NCBI RefSeq assembly: GCF_046237625.1
Contig: NZ_CP143545.1
Span: 2,852,001 to 2,916,000 of the forward strand
Source: Paraperibacillus esterisolvens
GTDB taxonomy: Bacteria > Bacillota > Bacilli > Bacillales > DSM-1321
Reading direction: 5' to 3'
Length of the DNA: 64,000 nt
Within the stretch, counting starts at the first letter, position 1. Each line of letters opens with the position of its first letter. The translations under genes and the position numbers were made by a program. Shown in pieces: positions 18,147-26,814 of this stretch. The notes beneath the pieces were generated by a model. The model made no database searches, was not told where the DNA came from, and was given only the letters and a program-made list of their open reading frames with translations.

Positions 18147-19494
18147 CTATTGGTCTCTCCTTTTTATCTTCTACAAGGCAGGTTAGTTCTCCATCTTTCA
18201 TTCTCACCTGTATTTTATCCCCAGGACTGACATCTGCGGAGGTTTTGATCAGCCTGTCTGCTTCAGTATAAACAAGGCTGTAGCCCTTTTCCATGATTTT
18301 CAGGGGACTTCGCGCGTCAAGCGTTGCGGCAAGATGGCCAAAGGACTGCAGCTTTGATTTATATATGCCGCCCATCAGCCGCTGCAGCATTTTGGACTGT
18401 ACTTCAAGACGCGCTGACGCTGCAGCCAGCAGCTGTTCCGGATTCCTCTTTTCCAGCGCTCCTGCAAGCCTGCCGACTTCATCTTTTTTTGAGGCAAAGT
18501 ATTTTTCAAAACTCCGTGTGAATCTTTCCGTTGTTCTATCCAGCTGTTCGGTTTTTTGCTCGTAAAGCCGCTTTGGGTAGCGAAAGGCATAGGACCTCTC
18601 GAGCCGCGCAAGGCGCACCCGCCCATCGGTGAGGAGCTGCCGCATTTCGCGGGCCAGTTTGTTTTTTTGAACCATCAGCCTTTCCAGAATCTCATTCAGA
18701 TGAGGCACTGCAAGCTCCGCTGCCCCGGTCGGTGTCGGTGCCCTCAAATCTGCAGCAAAGTCGGATATCGTAAAGTCGGTTTCATGACCGACAGCTGATA
18801 TGATGGGAATCGTTGAAGAAAAGACCGCCCTCACTACTTTTTCTTCATTGAATGCCCAAAGTTCTTCAATCGAGCCGCCGCCCCTGCCCGCTATCAGTAC
18901 ATCCGCTTCGCTGCGCTTGTTCGCAGTTTCAATCGCCCGCTTGATGGATTCAGCAGCCTGTGTGCCCTGGACGAGGGCCGGGTAAATAATGATATTGGCG
19001 ATGGGATACCGCCTCTTCAGCGTAATCAGGATATCCCTTACGGCTGCACCAGTAGGGGACGTTATCACGCCTACCGTCCCCGGATAGGCTGGAATCGCTT
19101 TTTTATGTTTCGGGAGGAATAGGCCTTCCTGCTCAAGCTTTGCCTTCAGCTGTTCATATGCCAGATAAAGCTCCCCGACTCCGTCAGGTGCCATCTCCTT
19201 TACATAAACCTGATACTGGCCGCTCGGGGCATATACCGAGATATCCCCTTTGATTAGGACATGCATCCCATTTTCAGGCACGAACTTCATTCCGGAAGAA
19301 TAGGTCTGGAACATGACGGCAAGGATCCTCGACTTATCGTCCTTCAGCGTAAAGTACATATGGCCGCTGGAATGCTGCTTAAGGTTTGAGATTTCACCTT
19401 TTATGTACAGATTCTGCAGATGAGGGTCTGCATCAAATTTTCTTTTGATATATTTAGTCAAAGCCCCGATGGTTAGATAAATAGGCTGTTTCAT
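18139..19494 (-). CDS. xseA: Exodeoxyribonuclease VII large subunit
   Basis: Catalytic subunit of ExoVII. N-terminal OB-fold (residues ~1-100, KGEISNLKQHSSGHMYFTLKD), then the nuclease domain with GVITSPTGAAVRDI, GRGGGSIEELWAFNEE and the conserved GHETDFTISDFAADLRAPTPT, followed by a long coiled coil. An upstream in-frame ATG exists at 19530, but ATG at 19494 has GGGAG 7 nt upstream and matches the family N-terminus (451 aa). Confidence 0.96.
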   Translation of the reverse strand: MKQPIYLTIGALTKYIKRKFDADPHLQNLYIKGEISNLKQHSSGHMYFTLKDDKSRILAVMFQTYSSGMKFVPENGMHVLIKGDISVYAPSGQYQVYVKEMAPDGVGELYLAYEQLKAKLEQEGLFLPKHKKAIPAYPGTVGVITSPTGAAVRDILITLKRRYPIANIIIYPALVQGTQAAESIKRAIETANKRSEADVLIAGRGGGSIEELWAFNEEKVVRAVFSSTIPIISAVGHETDFTISDFAADLRAPTPTGAAELAVPHLNEILERLMVQKNKLAREMRQLLTDGRVRLARLERSYAFRYPKRLYEQKTEQLDRTTERFTRSFEKYFASKKDEVGRLAGALEKRNPEQLLAAASARLEVQSKMLQRLMGGIYKSKLQSFGHLAATLDARSPLKIMEKGYSLVYTEADRLIKTSADVSPGDKIQVRMKDGELTCLVEDKKERPIDE

Positions 19495-19534
19495 TTTATA
19501 ACTCCCTTTGATCAAGGCGTATGCCCTCAATAGA

Positions 19535-19573
19535 AAAGCTGTCTATTTGTTATTATAAACAAGCAGACAGCTT
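19535..19573 (-). terminator. Terminator downstream of folD
   Basis: Two-part stem: AAGCTGTCT..AGACAGCTT outer and TTGTT..AACAA inner, followed on the minus strand by TTTTCTA. It sits between the folD stop (19599) and xseA start (19494), so could attenuate readthrough. Confidence 0.65.
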
Positions 19574-19598
19574 CTTTGAACATTTAAGCCTTAAAAAG

Positions 19599-20459
19599 TC
19601 ATAGAGGAATCCCGTTCGCCATTTTTGCGGATTTCACTGTATTGAATAAAAGCATGGTGATCGTCATCGGCCCGACCCCGCCCGGGACTGGGGTGATGTA
19701 GGCAGCTTTATCCTTCACACTGTCAAAGTCCACATCGCCGCACAGCTTTCCCTCTTCATTGCGATTCATGGCAACATCTATAACGACGGCGCCTTCTTTA
19801 ATGTGGCGGGCCTCAATCAGGCCGGGCTTTCCGACAGCGGCAATCAGGATATCAGCCTGCCGCGTGTAAGATTCGAGGTCTTGGGTCCTGGAGTGACAGA
19901 GGGTGACCGTTGCGTTGGCATTAAGGAATAATTGGGCTGCCGGCTTTCCGACGATATTGCTGCGCCCAACAACGACCACGTGCCTGCCTTCAGGCTTAAT
20001 GCCGATATATTCCACCATTTTCATGATGCCAAAAGGAGTACATGGATAAAAGGTTTCTTGATTTGTCATAAGCTTCCCGATATTGACCGGATGGAAGCCG
20101 TCCACATCCTTATCAGGGGAGATGGTTTCAATGATGGCTGTTTCATCAATATGTTCTGGAAGGGGGAGCTGGACCAGGATTCCATGAATCCGGCTGTCTT
20201 CGTTCAGTGCTGCAATATTCTGTGTGAGTTCTTCCTGGCTCACATCTTCAGGCAGCTGGGTCATAACAGAATAAATCCCCATCTCCCTGCATGCCTTTTC
20301 CTTCATTGAAACGTAGGTCCGGGATGCCTGGTTGTTTCCGACCAGAATTACAGCCAGCCCCGGTGTTACATGACGGCTTTTCAGATCTTCCACTTCAGCC
20401 TGGAGGTTCTTTCTTATATCGGCAGCGATTTCTCTTCCATTTATAATAGCAGCAGTCAT
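19599..20459 (-). CDS. folD: Methylenetetrahydrofolate dehydrogenase / cyclohydrolase
   Basis: Bifunctional enzyme interconverting 5,10-methylene-, methenyl- and 10-formyl-THF with NADP. 286 aa. Catalytic Lys region YVSMKEKACREMGI, QLPLPEHID, NADP-binding VVGRSNIVGKPAAQLF, and C-terminal PGGVGPMTITMLL. An in-frame ATG at 20477 is less likely than ATG at 20459, which has a GGGGAAGG SD and the usual N-terminus. Confidence 0.96.
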   Translation of the reverse strand: MTAAIINGREIAADIRKNLQAEVEDLKSRHVTPGLAVILVGNNQASRTYVSMKEKACREMGIYSVMTQLPEDVSQEELTQNIAALNEDSRIHGILVQLPLPEHIDETAIIETISPDKDVDGFHPVNIGKLMTNQETFYPCTPFGIMKMVEYIGIKPEGRHVVVVGRSNIVGKPAAQLFLNANATVTLCHSRTQDLESYTRQADILIAAVGKPGLIEARHIKEGAVVIDVAMNRNEEGKLCGDVDFDSVKDKAAYITPVPGGVGPMTITMLLFNTVKSAKMANGIPL

Positions 20460-20492
20460 GTTACCTTCCCCTCTCAATTCTATATTTGACTC

Positions 20493-20885
20493 TTATTTCC
20501 CCAGATCGTCCTTTACCTTAGAAAGAACTGCATTGACAAACTTGCTGGACTGATCATCCCCGAATGTCTTGGCAATCTCAATGGCTTCATCCAGAACTAC
20601 ATTAACCGGGACTTCTTCTGATGAGGTCATCTCAAAGACCGCAAGCCTCAAAAGATTGCGGTCAATTGCCGCCAGCCGTTCAATCTTCCAGTTTTCAAGA
20701 TGGGCTTTTATCTTTTCGTCAATGCTCTCGATATTCTCAGTTGTTCCATTAACAAGAAATTCTAAATATTCGTCCTTTTCCATTCCATCCAAAACATTTT
20801 CAAGGCTCTCCTGGATCTCGGCCTTGCCTAATTCTATTTGAAAAAGAGCCTGCAAAGCCTTTTCTCTAGCCGTTCTTCTTTTCAT
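20493..20885 (-). CDS. nusB: Transcription antitermination factor NusB
   Basis: 130 aa all-helical protein that with NusE (S10) binds boxA RNA to promote rRNA antitermination. N-terminal RRTAREKALQALFQIEL and the C-terminal LDEAIEIAKTFGDDQSSKFVNAVLSK are family hallmarks. ATG at 20885 with AAGGAG SD; the 8 extra upstream codons from 20909 are not supported. A terminator after yqhY upstream suggests a separate promoter in 20890-21100. Confidence 0.96.
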   Translation of the reverse strand: MKRRTAREKALQALFQIELGKAEIQESLENVLDGMEKDEYLEFLVNGTTENIESIDEKIKAHLENWKIERLAAIDRNLLRLAVFEMTSSEEVPVNVVLDEAIEIAKTFGDDQSSKFVNAVLSKVKDDLGK

Positions 20886-21102
20886 TATGTAGCTCCTTTG
20901 CTTTTTCAATTAATGTATTAAGATAATAGCATAAACGAACATTAAACGGTAGTGCCGAATAAAACATTAAGAAATTTCGTTATGCCGTTCTCACTTTCCT
21001 TCTCTTAGATTATGCCATACGCCGGGAATCAAATCATGAAAAGTCCCAATGGCACATTTAAAGTCCAGGAAGAAAGGATGTTTCTATCGAAAACAGCAAA
21101 AA

Positions 21103-21133
21103 GAAAAAAACCAAAGACAAAATGCCTTTGGTT
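21103..21133 (-). terminator. Terminator of yqhY (acc unit)
   Basis: On the minus strand AACCAAAGGCATTTTGTCTTTGGTT forms a 7-8 bp stem followed by a T-run. The stem begins in the yqhY stop codon. Confidence 0.75.
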
Positions 21134-21542
21134 AAATTTCCTGATCGTACTCCGCTTCAGGCTTTTGATTCTCAAATTGTATTCCTACAATGTGGACATT
21201 CACTTCTTCCGGTTCAAGCGCAGTCATGTTGATCAGTGCCTGCCTGATATTATCTTGTACTTCCTGGGCAACGCTCGGTATGGATACGCCAAACTTCATC
21301 GTGCAGTATATATCGATTTTGATGCCTTCTTCGCTCAGGTCGACCCTTACACCCTTGCCGTGATTTTTCTTGCCAAGCTTCTCCACGACCCCGGATGCAA
21401 AATTGCCCCGCATATTCGCGACTCCCTCTACTTCGTGAGCCGCTATACCTGCGATGACTTCTATAACCTCTGGTGCGATTTCCACCTTTCCGAAGCCTTT
21501 ACCGCTGTTGCTCATTTCAAGGGTTGTTTGATTTTCGCTCAT
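21132..21542 (-). CDS. yqhY: Asp23/Gls24 family envelope stress response protein YqhY
   Basis: 136 aa. Asp23-family core with IAPEVIEVIAGIAAHEVEGVANMRGN (residues ~23-48), followed by VRVDLSEEGIKIDIYCTMKFGVSIP and a C-terminal NVHIVGIQFE. In Bacillus yqhY follows accC, and its product has been linked genetically to control of acetyl-CoA carboxylase activity. Here it lies 33 bp after accC and ends at a terminator, consistent with an accB-accC-yqhY transcript. Confidence 0.93.
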   Translation of the reverse strand: MSENQTTLEMSNSGKGFGKVEIAPEVIEVIAGIAAHEVEGVANMRGNFASGVVEKLGKKNHGKGVRVDLSEEGIKIDIYCTMKFGVSIPSVAQEVQDNIRQALINMTALEPEEVNVHIVGIQFENQKPEAEYDQEI

Positions 21543-21575
21543 GTGAGCACCTCCTGTATCTTCATTATGAGTTCA

Positions 21576-22928
21576 TTATGAGTTCATCACATCATATAAT
21601 TCAAGAAACTTTGTATTGAAGTTACCCTCGACAAATTTCTCATGCTGAAGAAGCTTTAAGTGGAACGGTATTGTGGAATGAATGCCTTCCACTACAAACT
21701 CAGATAATGCCCTCTTCATCCGTTCAATAGCCTCTTCCCTCGTTTCGCCATAGGTAATCACCTTTGCGATCATGCTGTCGTAATATGGAGGGATATTATA
21801 CCCTGGATAGGCGGCTGAATCAATCCTTACACCGAATCCGCCGGGAGGTAGGTACATTTCTATTTTTCCGGCTGAAGGCATAAAGTTCTTCTCTGGATTT
21901 TCTGCGTTGATACGGCACTCAATCGCCCAGCCCTTAAAGGTCACTTCCTCCTGAGTGAGGGACAGCTTCTCTCCGGATGCGACTTTGATCTGTTCCTTGA
22001 TTAAATCAACTCCTGTGACCATCTCGGTTACGGGGTGTTCAACCTGGATACGCGTGTTCATTTCCATGAAATAAAATTTGCGTTCATGGTAATCATATAT
22101 GAATTCAATGGTGCCGGCACCGGTGTAGTCCACTGCCTGTGCAGCCTTCACAGCTGCCTGGCCCATTTGTTCGCGCACATCGCTGTCAAGTGCGGGAGAA
22201 GGAGTCTCCTCCAGCAGCTTTTGCAGGCGGCGCTGAATGGAACAGTCGCGTTCACCGAGATGGATGACATTCCCATGGGTGTCGGCCATCACCTGTATTT
22301 CTACATGGCGGAAATCTTCAATGAATTTTTCAATATAGACACCAGGATTGCCGAAGGCTGTCATGGCTTCCTGCTGGGTGATCTGAATCCCTTTAACAAG
22401 CTCTTCCTTCGTACGCGCGATCCGAATGCCCTTGCCGCCCCCGCCGGCTGTTGCTTTGATGATGACCGGAAAACCGATTTTCTCGGATATTTGAAGGGCG
22501 TCATCGGCATCCTTGACGATCCCCTGTGAACCAGGAACAATCGGTACTCCTGCTTCCTTCATGGTTTCCCTGGCAATATCCTTTGTACCCATCTTGGAAA
22601 TGGCTTCCGGAGACGGGCCGACAAAGATGATGCTGCATTCGCGGCAAAGCTCTGCAAAAGCAGAGTTTTCGGCCAGGAATCCATACCCGGGGTGAATGGC
22701 ATCCGCTCCCGTAAGCGTAGCAGTAGAAATGATATTCGTGAAATTCAAATAACTGTCCTTGGACGCTGTCGGCCCGATGCAGTATGCTTCATCTGCAAGC
22801 TGGACATGCAGTGCCTCCCTGTCTGCCTCGGAATAGACTGCAACCGTCTCGATTCCGAGCTCCTTGCAGGCACGGATGACCCTGACGGCAATTTCTCCCC
22901 TGTTGGCAACTAATAACTTTTTTATCAT
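21576..22928 (-). CDS. accC: Acetyl-CoA carboxylase, biotin carboxylase subunit
   Basis: 450 aa ATP-grasp enzyme carboxylating the biotin of AccB. N-terminal KLLVANRGEIAVRVIRA, glycine-rich ATP loop KATAGGGGKGIRIA, FIEDFRHVEIQV, and catalytic EMNTRIQVEHPVTE. ATG start, 13 bp after accB. First committed step of fatty-acid synthesis with AccB and AccDA (AccDA not in this window). Confidence 0.97.
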   Translation of the reverse strand: MIKKLLVANRGEIAVRVIRACKELGIETVAVYSEADREALHVQLADEAYCIGPTASKDSYLNFTNIISTATLTGADAIHPGYGFLAENSAFAELCRECSIIFVGPSPEAISKMGTKDIARETMKEAGVPIVPGSQGIVKDADDALQISEKIGFPVIIKATAGGGGKGIRIARTKEELVKGIQITQQEAMTAFGNPGVYIEKFIEDFRHVEIQVMADTHGNVIHLGERDCSIQRRLQKLLEETPSPALDSDVREQMGQAAVKAAQAVDYTGAGTIEFIYDYHERKFYFMEMNTRIQVEHPVTEMVTGVDLIKEQIKVASGEKLSLTQEEVTFKGWAIECRINAENPEKNFMPSAGKIEMYLPPGGFGVRIDSAAYPGYNIPPYYDSMIAKVITYGETREEAIERMKRALSEFVVEGIHSTIPFHLKLLQHEKFVEGNFNTKFLELYDVMNS

Positions 22929-22941
22929 ATAGAAACGCTCC

Positions 22942-23430
22942 TTATTCAGCCTTGACTAAGAATAATGGCTGGCCGTATTCAACCAGCTGGCCGTCCTTGA
23001 CCAGCACCTCCACAATTTCCCCATCCACTTCAGCTTCAATTTCGTTGAAGAGCTTCATGGCTTCGACAATGCAGACTACACTGCTTTTTGACACTTTAGA
23101 GCCCTGTTTGACATAGATATCCTGGTCAGGGGATGGAGATGCATAGAATGTTCCAACCATCGGCGAGGTGATTTTATGTAAATTTTCTGCCGGCTCTTCA
23201 GGCTTGTTCCCGGCTGCCGGTGCTGCTTCAGCAGGTGCCGCAGGTGCCGCCTGCTGGACCGGGGTCTGTCTCACTGTCTCCGCCGGTAAAATCTGCTGTA
23301 TGACCGCACCTTCCGCAGCCGGGCTGTTCTTTTTCATTTTCAGCTTTACGCCGTTCAATTCATATTCAAATTCATCCAGACTGGATTGATCAACCAATTT
23401 AATTAGCTCACGAATTTCCTGTACCTTCAA
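22942..23430 (-). CDS. accB: Acetyl-CoA carboxylase, biotin carboxyl carrier protein
   Basis: 162 aa. N-terminal domain (residues 1-40), a flexible Ala/Pro-rich linker (about 50-85), and a C-terminal biotinyl domain with the biotinylation motif EAMKLFNEI near residue 122. TTG start at 23430, with AAGGGG about 9 nt upstream. First gene of accB-accC-yqhY; a sigma-A promoter with a FapR-like operator lies at 23532-23579. Confidence 0.96.
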   Translation of the reverse strand: MKVQEIRELIKLVDQSSLDEFEYELNGVKLKMKKNSPAAEGAVIQQILPAETVRQTPVQQAAPAAPAEAAPAAGNKPEEPAENLHKITSPMVGTFYASPSPDQDIYVKQGSKVSKSSVVCIVEAMKLFNEIEAEVDGEIVEVLVKDGQLVEYGQPLFLVKAE

Positions 23431-23531
23431 AACCTAAGCACCCCTTGTCCTTTTTGCTAATAGTATCATATCCATTGCTAAAACACATGCGCGATAAAAA
23501 ACAGCAGATCTTTATGTACCTCCTGCCAGCA

Positions 23532-23579
23532 TTATGACTAGCTACTAACATCATACGATAATACCTCATCAAAATTCAA
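23532..23579 (-). promoter_or_regulatory. accB promoter with candidate FapR-type operator
   Basis: Minus strand: TTGAAT (23579-23574), an 18-bp spacer, TATGAT (23555-23550), then TTAGTAGCTAGTCATAA (23548-23532) directly over the expected start of transcription. The 17-mer resembles FapR operators (TTAGTA half-site and spaced inverted partner). The promoter is fairly convincing; FapR binding is inference. Confidence 0.55.
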
Positions 23580-23710
23580 TATCCACCATCGAATACCGTT
23601 ATAATTCTACTGTTTGCCTGTCTTAGGGAGCTATATTTACAGTTCCATCCACAATATGTACAATATTTCCAGATGAACTTGGTTTACCATATTTCTTTCT
23701 TTCAGGGAAG

Positions 23711-23735
23711 GAAAAAAGAAGGCCCCCCGGCCTTC
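23711..23735 (-). terminator. Terminator of the spoIIIA operon
   Basis: Minus strand GAAGGCC-GGGG-GGCCTTC followed by TTTTTTCC, 16 bp after the spoIIIAH stop. Confidence 0.88.
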
Positions 23736-23750
23736 CCTTTTCAAACTGCT

Positions 23751-24317
23751 TCATTTTTCCGGCTGAAATTGTACAACCACGTTAGCAGCATTTCCAAGCT
23801 CTTCATTCACGACGTTCATAATGTCATTGGCTGCAGAACTGGATTGTTTTTTGGATTTTACGGTCACATGGACGTCATTTCCTTCTATTTTAACAAGGGC
23901 TCCTTCGTAATTCATGGAAACGATCAAGGATTCAAGCAATCCTTCTTTCATTGTCAGATCATCAAGGCTTTTAATTTTATCATATGCCTCGGCCTTCTCC
24001 TTCGACGTCACATCGCCGGTCATCCCTACCGCCAGATCCTCTTTTTCCTTGTTGCGCTCATCCTCTATGGTCATTCTCATGGCTTCAAACACTTCATCAT
24101 TGGCAGGAGTGATGACCGATTTACTCTTTGTATCCTTTTCCTTGGCTGCCGTTTCATCGGCAGCTGCCGGCTTCTTAGGGGTTTCTTCCTTCTTTTTCCC
24201 TTCGGAAACGGCCATGTCGCCAGCCGGCTTCTGCGGGGTCGTGATGTAATAAACTGATAGAACCACAACTAGACTTAGCATTGTAAGTAACCAAACTGTC
24301 TGTTTCTTTAATAACAT
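23751..24317 (-). CDS. spoIIIAH: Stage III sporulation protein AH
   Basis: 188 aa mother-cell membrane protein that pairs across the intermembrane space with forespore SpoIIQ to form the feeding-tube channel. One N-terminal membrane segment (residues ~8-24), a charged linker rich in Lys/Glu/Ala, and a C-terminal YscJ/FliF-like ring-building domain (about 90-188, ending ANVVVQFQPEK). Last gene of spoIIIAA-AH; ends at a strong terminator. Confidence 0.95.
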   Translation of the reverse strand: MLLKKQTVWLLTMLSLVVVLSVYYITTPQKPAGDMAVSEGKKKEETPKKPAAADETAAKEKDTKSKSVITPANDEVFEAMRMTIEDERNKEKEDLAVGMTGDVTSKEKAEAYDKIKSLDDLTMKEGLLESLIVSMNYEGALVKIEGNDVHVTVKSKKQSSSAANDIMNVVNEELGNAANVVVQFQPEK

Positions 24318-24340
24318 GAATAATCCTCCTTAATTATCGG

Positions 24341-24991
24341 TCATTTTTTGGCCAGTACTGAGACACGGTGGCTGGAAACATCAAGCACCCTTGTTACGGC
24401 TTCTCGTATCCATTTTTTAACTTCTATGTTATCGGCGCCTTTCGCCACGACCAGTACCCCCCGTATCGATGGTTTTTCTGTCTGGACGACAAGCGGGACT
24501 TCTTTTTCTCCGTCTCTTGTCAAAACCAGCTGTTCATCGGTGGAAGAGTCCTCAACCTGGCGCTTTCCGCCGTCACGGTCTTCTTCGTTTGTGATTTGTC
24601 TGCGGATGACTTTATTTTTTTCAAAAATCTTTTTTTCGGATGATTCGACATTCACCATTACGGTTACATCCTCAATGCCCGCTACGTCTTCAAGTGCATC
24701 CTTCAGCAGTACCTCATATTGTTTTTCATAGTCGGTGAATAGTTTTTTTCCGCTGTCCTTCTTCATTCCGAATGCTGTCACATCTTCTTTCACATCCCCG
24801 GCAGCCGGGACAGCAGAGACGCCCTCGGTGCCTGTACTATGATTCTTAGAAAGAAAGCTGCTAGAGATCATCAGCCCAATGCCTATAACAAGGACCGCTA
24901 GAACGTATGCATGCTTGGAAGGTTTTCCGGGTCCGTTATCCTTTTTCAGGAGCTTGGCCAGCAGTGAAAAAGGATTATTATCACCTTTCAT
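24341..24991 (-). CDS. spoIIIAG: Stage III sporulation protein AG
   Basis: Component forming the large ring of the SpoIIIA-SpoIIQ complex. About 216 aa: cytoplasmic N-terminus, a membrane segment (about residues 26-44), then a ring-building domain (YEVLLKDALEDVAGIEDVTVMVNVESSEKK) and a C-terminal segment VLVVAKGADNIEVKKWIREAV. Upstream in-frame GTG/ATG at 25000/24997 abut the GGAGGG SD; ATG at 24991 has 9-nt spacing. It follows spoIIIAF with 5 bp between them. Confidence 0.94.
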   Translation of the reverse strand: MKGDNNPFSLLAKLLKKDNGPGKPSKHAYVLAVLVIGIGLMISSSFLSKNHSTGTEGVSAVPAAGDVKEDVTAFGMKKDSGKKLFTDYEKQYEVLLKDALEDVAGIEDVTVMVNVESSEKKIFEKNKVIRRQITNEEDRDGGKRQVEDSSTDEQLVLTRDGEKEVPLVVQTEKPSIRGVLVVAKGADNIEVKKWIREAVTRVLDVSSHRVSVLAKK

Positions 24992-24996
24992 GTTCA

Positions 24997-25590
24997 TCAC
25001 CCTCCTTCAAGCTCAATCGCCAGAATTTCTTCTTTGATTGACCATTTAGCTGCGAGTAATTGTTTGATGGATTCTACATCTGCATTGTGCTCCTGCAATG
25101 GTTTAGAGGTGTCAATGCGGACCGGAGCGATGGTTTCTTCAGCCCCGTCCCCTGCCGGCGCCAGAATCACTTTAATGCTGTTAATGTCTTTTGGGGACTG
25201 GGGCTGATCCTTTTCGGCTTGGACAATAATTGAATCTACCTTCATCTGATACTTATTCATCAACTCCTCTTTGACATCGGCTTTCAGCTGAACAGCCATC
25301 TGTTCTAAAATATATGCATGCTGTGAGGCTTGTATTTCTTTTTTCTTCACTTCGATTGCATTTTCTATGTTTTGTTGTTTTTCCCCCGAGTGAAGCGCCG
25401 TGGCAACAATGTGTTCAAAGTCTGTGGAAAATAATTTAAGTATGGGAGAAAGAATGATTGCTATCAGCAGCAGGCCGATGACCATTTTTGCGTACTTCTG
25501 CATGGAGGAGTTTGGCAGCAGCATGTCTATGACAGTTGCAAGCAGGATAAATAGAATGATGTTGGTTACCCAGGACGTGATATATTGCAT
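24997..25590 (-). CDS. spoIIIAF: Stage III sporulation protein AF
   Basis: 197 aa with two N-terminal membrane helices (about residues 7-25 and 36-52) and an extracytoplasmic alpha/beta domain (about 75-197) containing MNKYQMKVDSIIVQAEKD. Part of the mother-cell channel apparatus needed for late forespore gene expression. Between spoIIIAE and spoIIIAG with minimal spacing. Confidence 0.94.
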   Translation of the reverse strand: MQYITSWVTNIILFILLATVIDMLLPNSSMQKYAKMVIGLLLIAIILSPILKLFSTDFEHIVATALHSGEKQQNIENAIEVKKKEIQASQHAYILEQMAVQLKADVKEELMNKYQMKVDSIIVQAEKDQPQSPKDINSIKVILAPAGDGAEETIAPVRIDTSKPLQEHNADVESIKQLLAAKWSIKEEILAIELEGG

Positions 25591-25594
25591 GATT

Positions 25595-26797
25595 TCACCT
25601 CACCATGAGTGTTACATTGCCGGCTGCTATTATGACCGTTATGCTCAAAAAAAACATGATCGAGACAATGGCAAGGGCTGCGAATATGTAGATCATGCTC
25701 TTGCTGATAACACTGAGGCAGCTGATGACCGGACCGCCGCCAAGCGGCTGGAGGATGGCGGCAGAAAGCTTGTACACAAAAGCGACTACAAGTATTTTAA
25801 GTGCAGGGAAGACGCAGATCAGAAGCAGGATAACAACCCCTGCCAGCCCCACCGTGTTTTTCAATAAAACCGATGCACTCATGACGGTATCTGTGGCATC
25901 TGAAAACATTCTGCCCACCACCGGTATGAAGTTGCCTGCAATGAACTTTGCGGTCCTAAGCGTCAAGCCGTCTGCAACAGCCGTGGAGGCCCCCTGGACG
26001 GAAATGACGCCGAGAAATATGGTCATAAACGTACCAATCAGCCAAATGCTTCCATTTCTCAGGAGATTGGCCAGCTGAGTGACTTTGTATTGTTCAGAAA
26101 GTGTGCTTACGATGCTGAGGATTGCTGAAAGCATCAGCAGCGGCAGAACAACGTGCTGCATCAATAGGCCGCTCGTGTTCATGAGGAATACAAGGACCGG
26201 ATGAAAGAACGCAGCCGAGACAGCTCCGCCAGAAGCCGCAATCAGGGCCAGCAGCAGCGGGATCAATGCCATGAGGAAGGAGATCATCAATTCAATTGTA
26301 TCCTTTGTATATTGGATGGCCACATGGAAGCTGTTCAGTGCCAGAATGATCAGGACCATGAAAACGATGGCATATGCCACCTTGCTGACTGAGCTTTTTT
26401 CGAAGGCTGACTGCAGGGACTGCAGAAACATGCTCAGCACAGTCAGAATCACCAGGGTGCCGAGAAGCCTGCCGTTGACCAACAGCTCATGAAAAACAAA
26501 TTTACCCAGGCCTTTGGCCCATTCACTGATGGAAAACTTCTTTTCTCCGCGGATAAAATCCATGAAACTGCCCTTTTGGCTTTCTGGAAGAAAGCCTCCA
26601 TATTCAGTTGAAACTTTTTCCCAATATTCTCTTAAGGAGTCGACCCCAAGTTTCTCAAGCTGGGAATTCATCATTTGTTCAGTAGCAGGCGGTTTCCCGT
26701 CCTCTTCAGCGAAGGCTTCAGAATGATTCAGTGCTAAAAAAAAGGCTGCAAATAATATGAAGATACGGATTTGTTTGATGGTCCATTCACCTCCCAA
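25595..26797 (-). CDS. spoIIIAE: Stage III sporulation protein AE
   Basis: 400 aa polytopic membrane protein with a signal-like N-terminus (IFILFAAFFLALNHSEAFA), an extracytoplasmic region (EYWEKVSTEYGGFLPESQKG) and about seven membrane segments. Among the strongest conserved subunits of the SpoIIIA complex. Start is uncertain: TTG at 26797 has only an SD about 14 nt away, while GGGAGG lies within codons 2-3 and is followed 10 nt later by ATC (26779), which would give MKQIRIFIL. An ATG nearby is out of frame. Confidence 0.94.
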   Translation of the reverse strand: MGGEWTIKQIRIFILFAAFFLALNHSEAFAEEDGKPPATEQMMNSQLEKLGVDSLREYWEKVSTEYGGFLPESQKGSFMDFIRGEKKFSISEWAKGLGKFVFHELLVNGRLLGTLVILTVLSMFLQSLQSAFEKSSVSKVAYAIVFMVLIILALNSFHVAIQYTKDTIELMISFLMALIPLLLALIAASGGAVSAAFFHPVLVFLMNTSGLLMQHVVLPLLMLSAILSIVSTLSEQYKVTQLANLLRNGSIWLIGTFMTIFLGVISVQGASTAVADGLTLRTAKFIAGNFIPVVGRMFSDATDTVMSASVLLKNTVGLAGVVILLLICVFPALKILVVAFVYKLSAAILQPLGGGPVISCLSVISKSMIYIFAALAIVSIMFFLSITVIIAAGNVTLMVR

Positions 26798-26814
26798 TCG
26801 GAATCGGTCTGCTC

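Larger units (their letters stand above)
23431..23750. other. Intergenic region between spoIIIAH and accB
   Basis: 320-bp gap. It holds the spoIIIAH terminator (23711-23735), the accB promoter and operator-like site (23532-23579) and an approximately 110-nt accB leader in which I see an AGGAGGT not followed by a usable start codon. No ORF of note. Confidence 0.6.
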
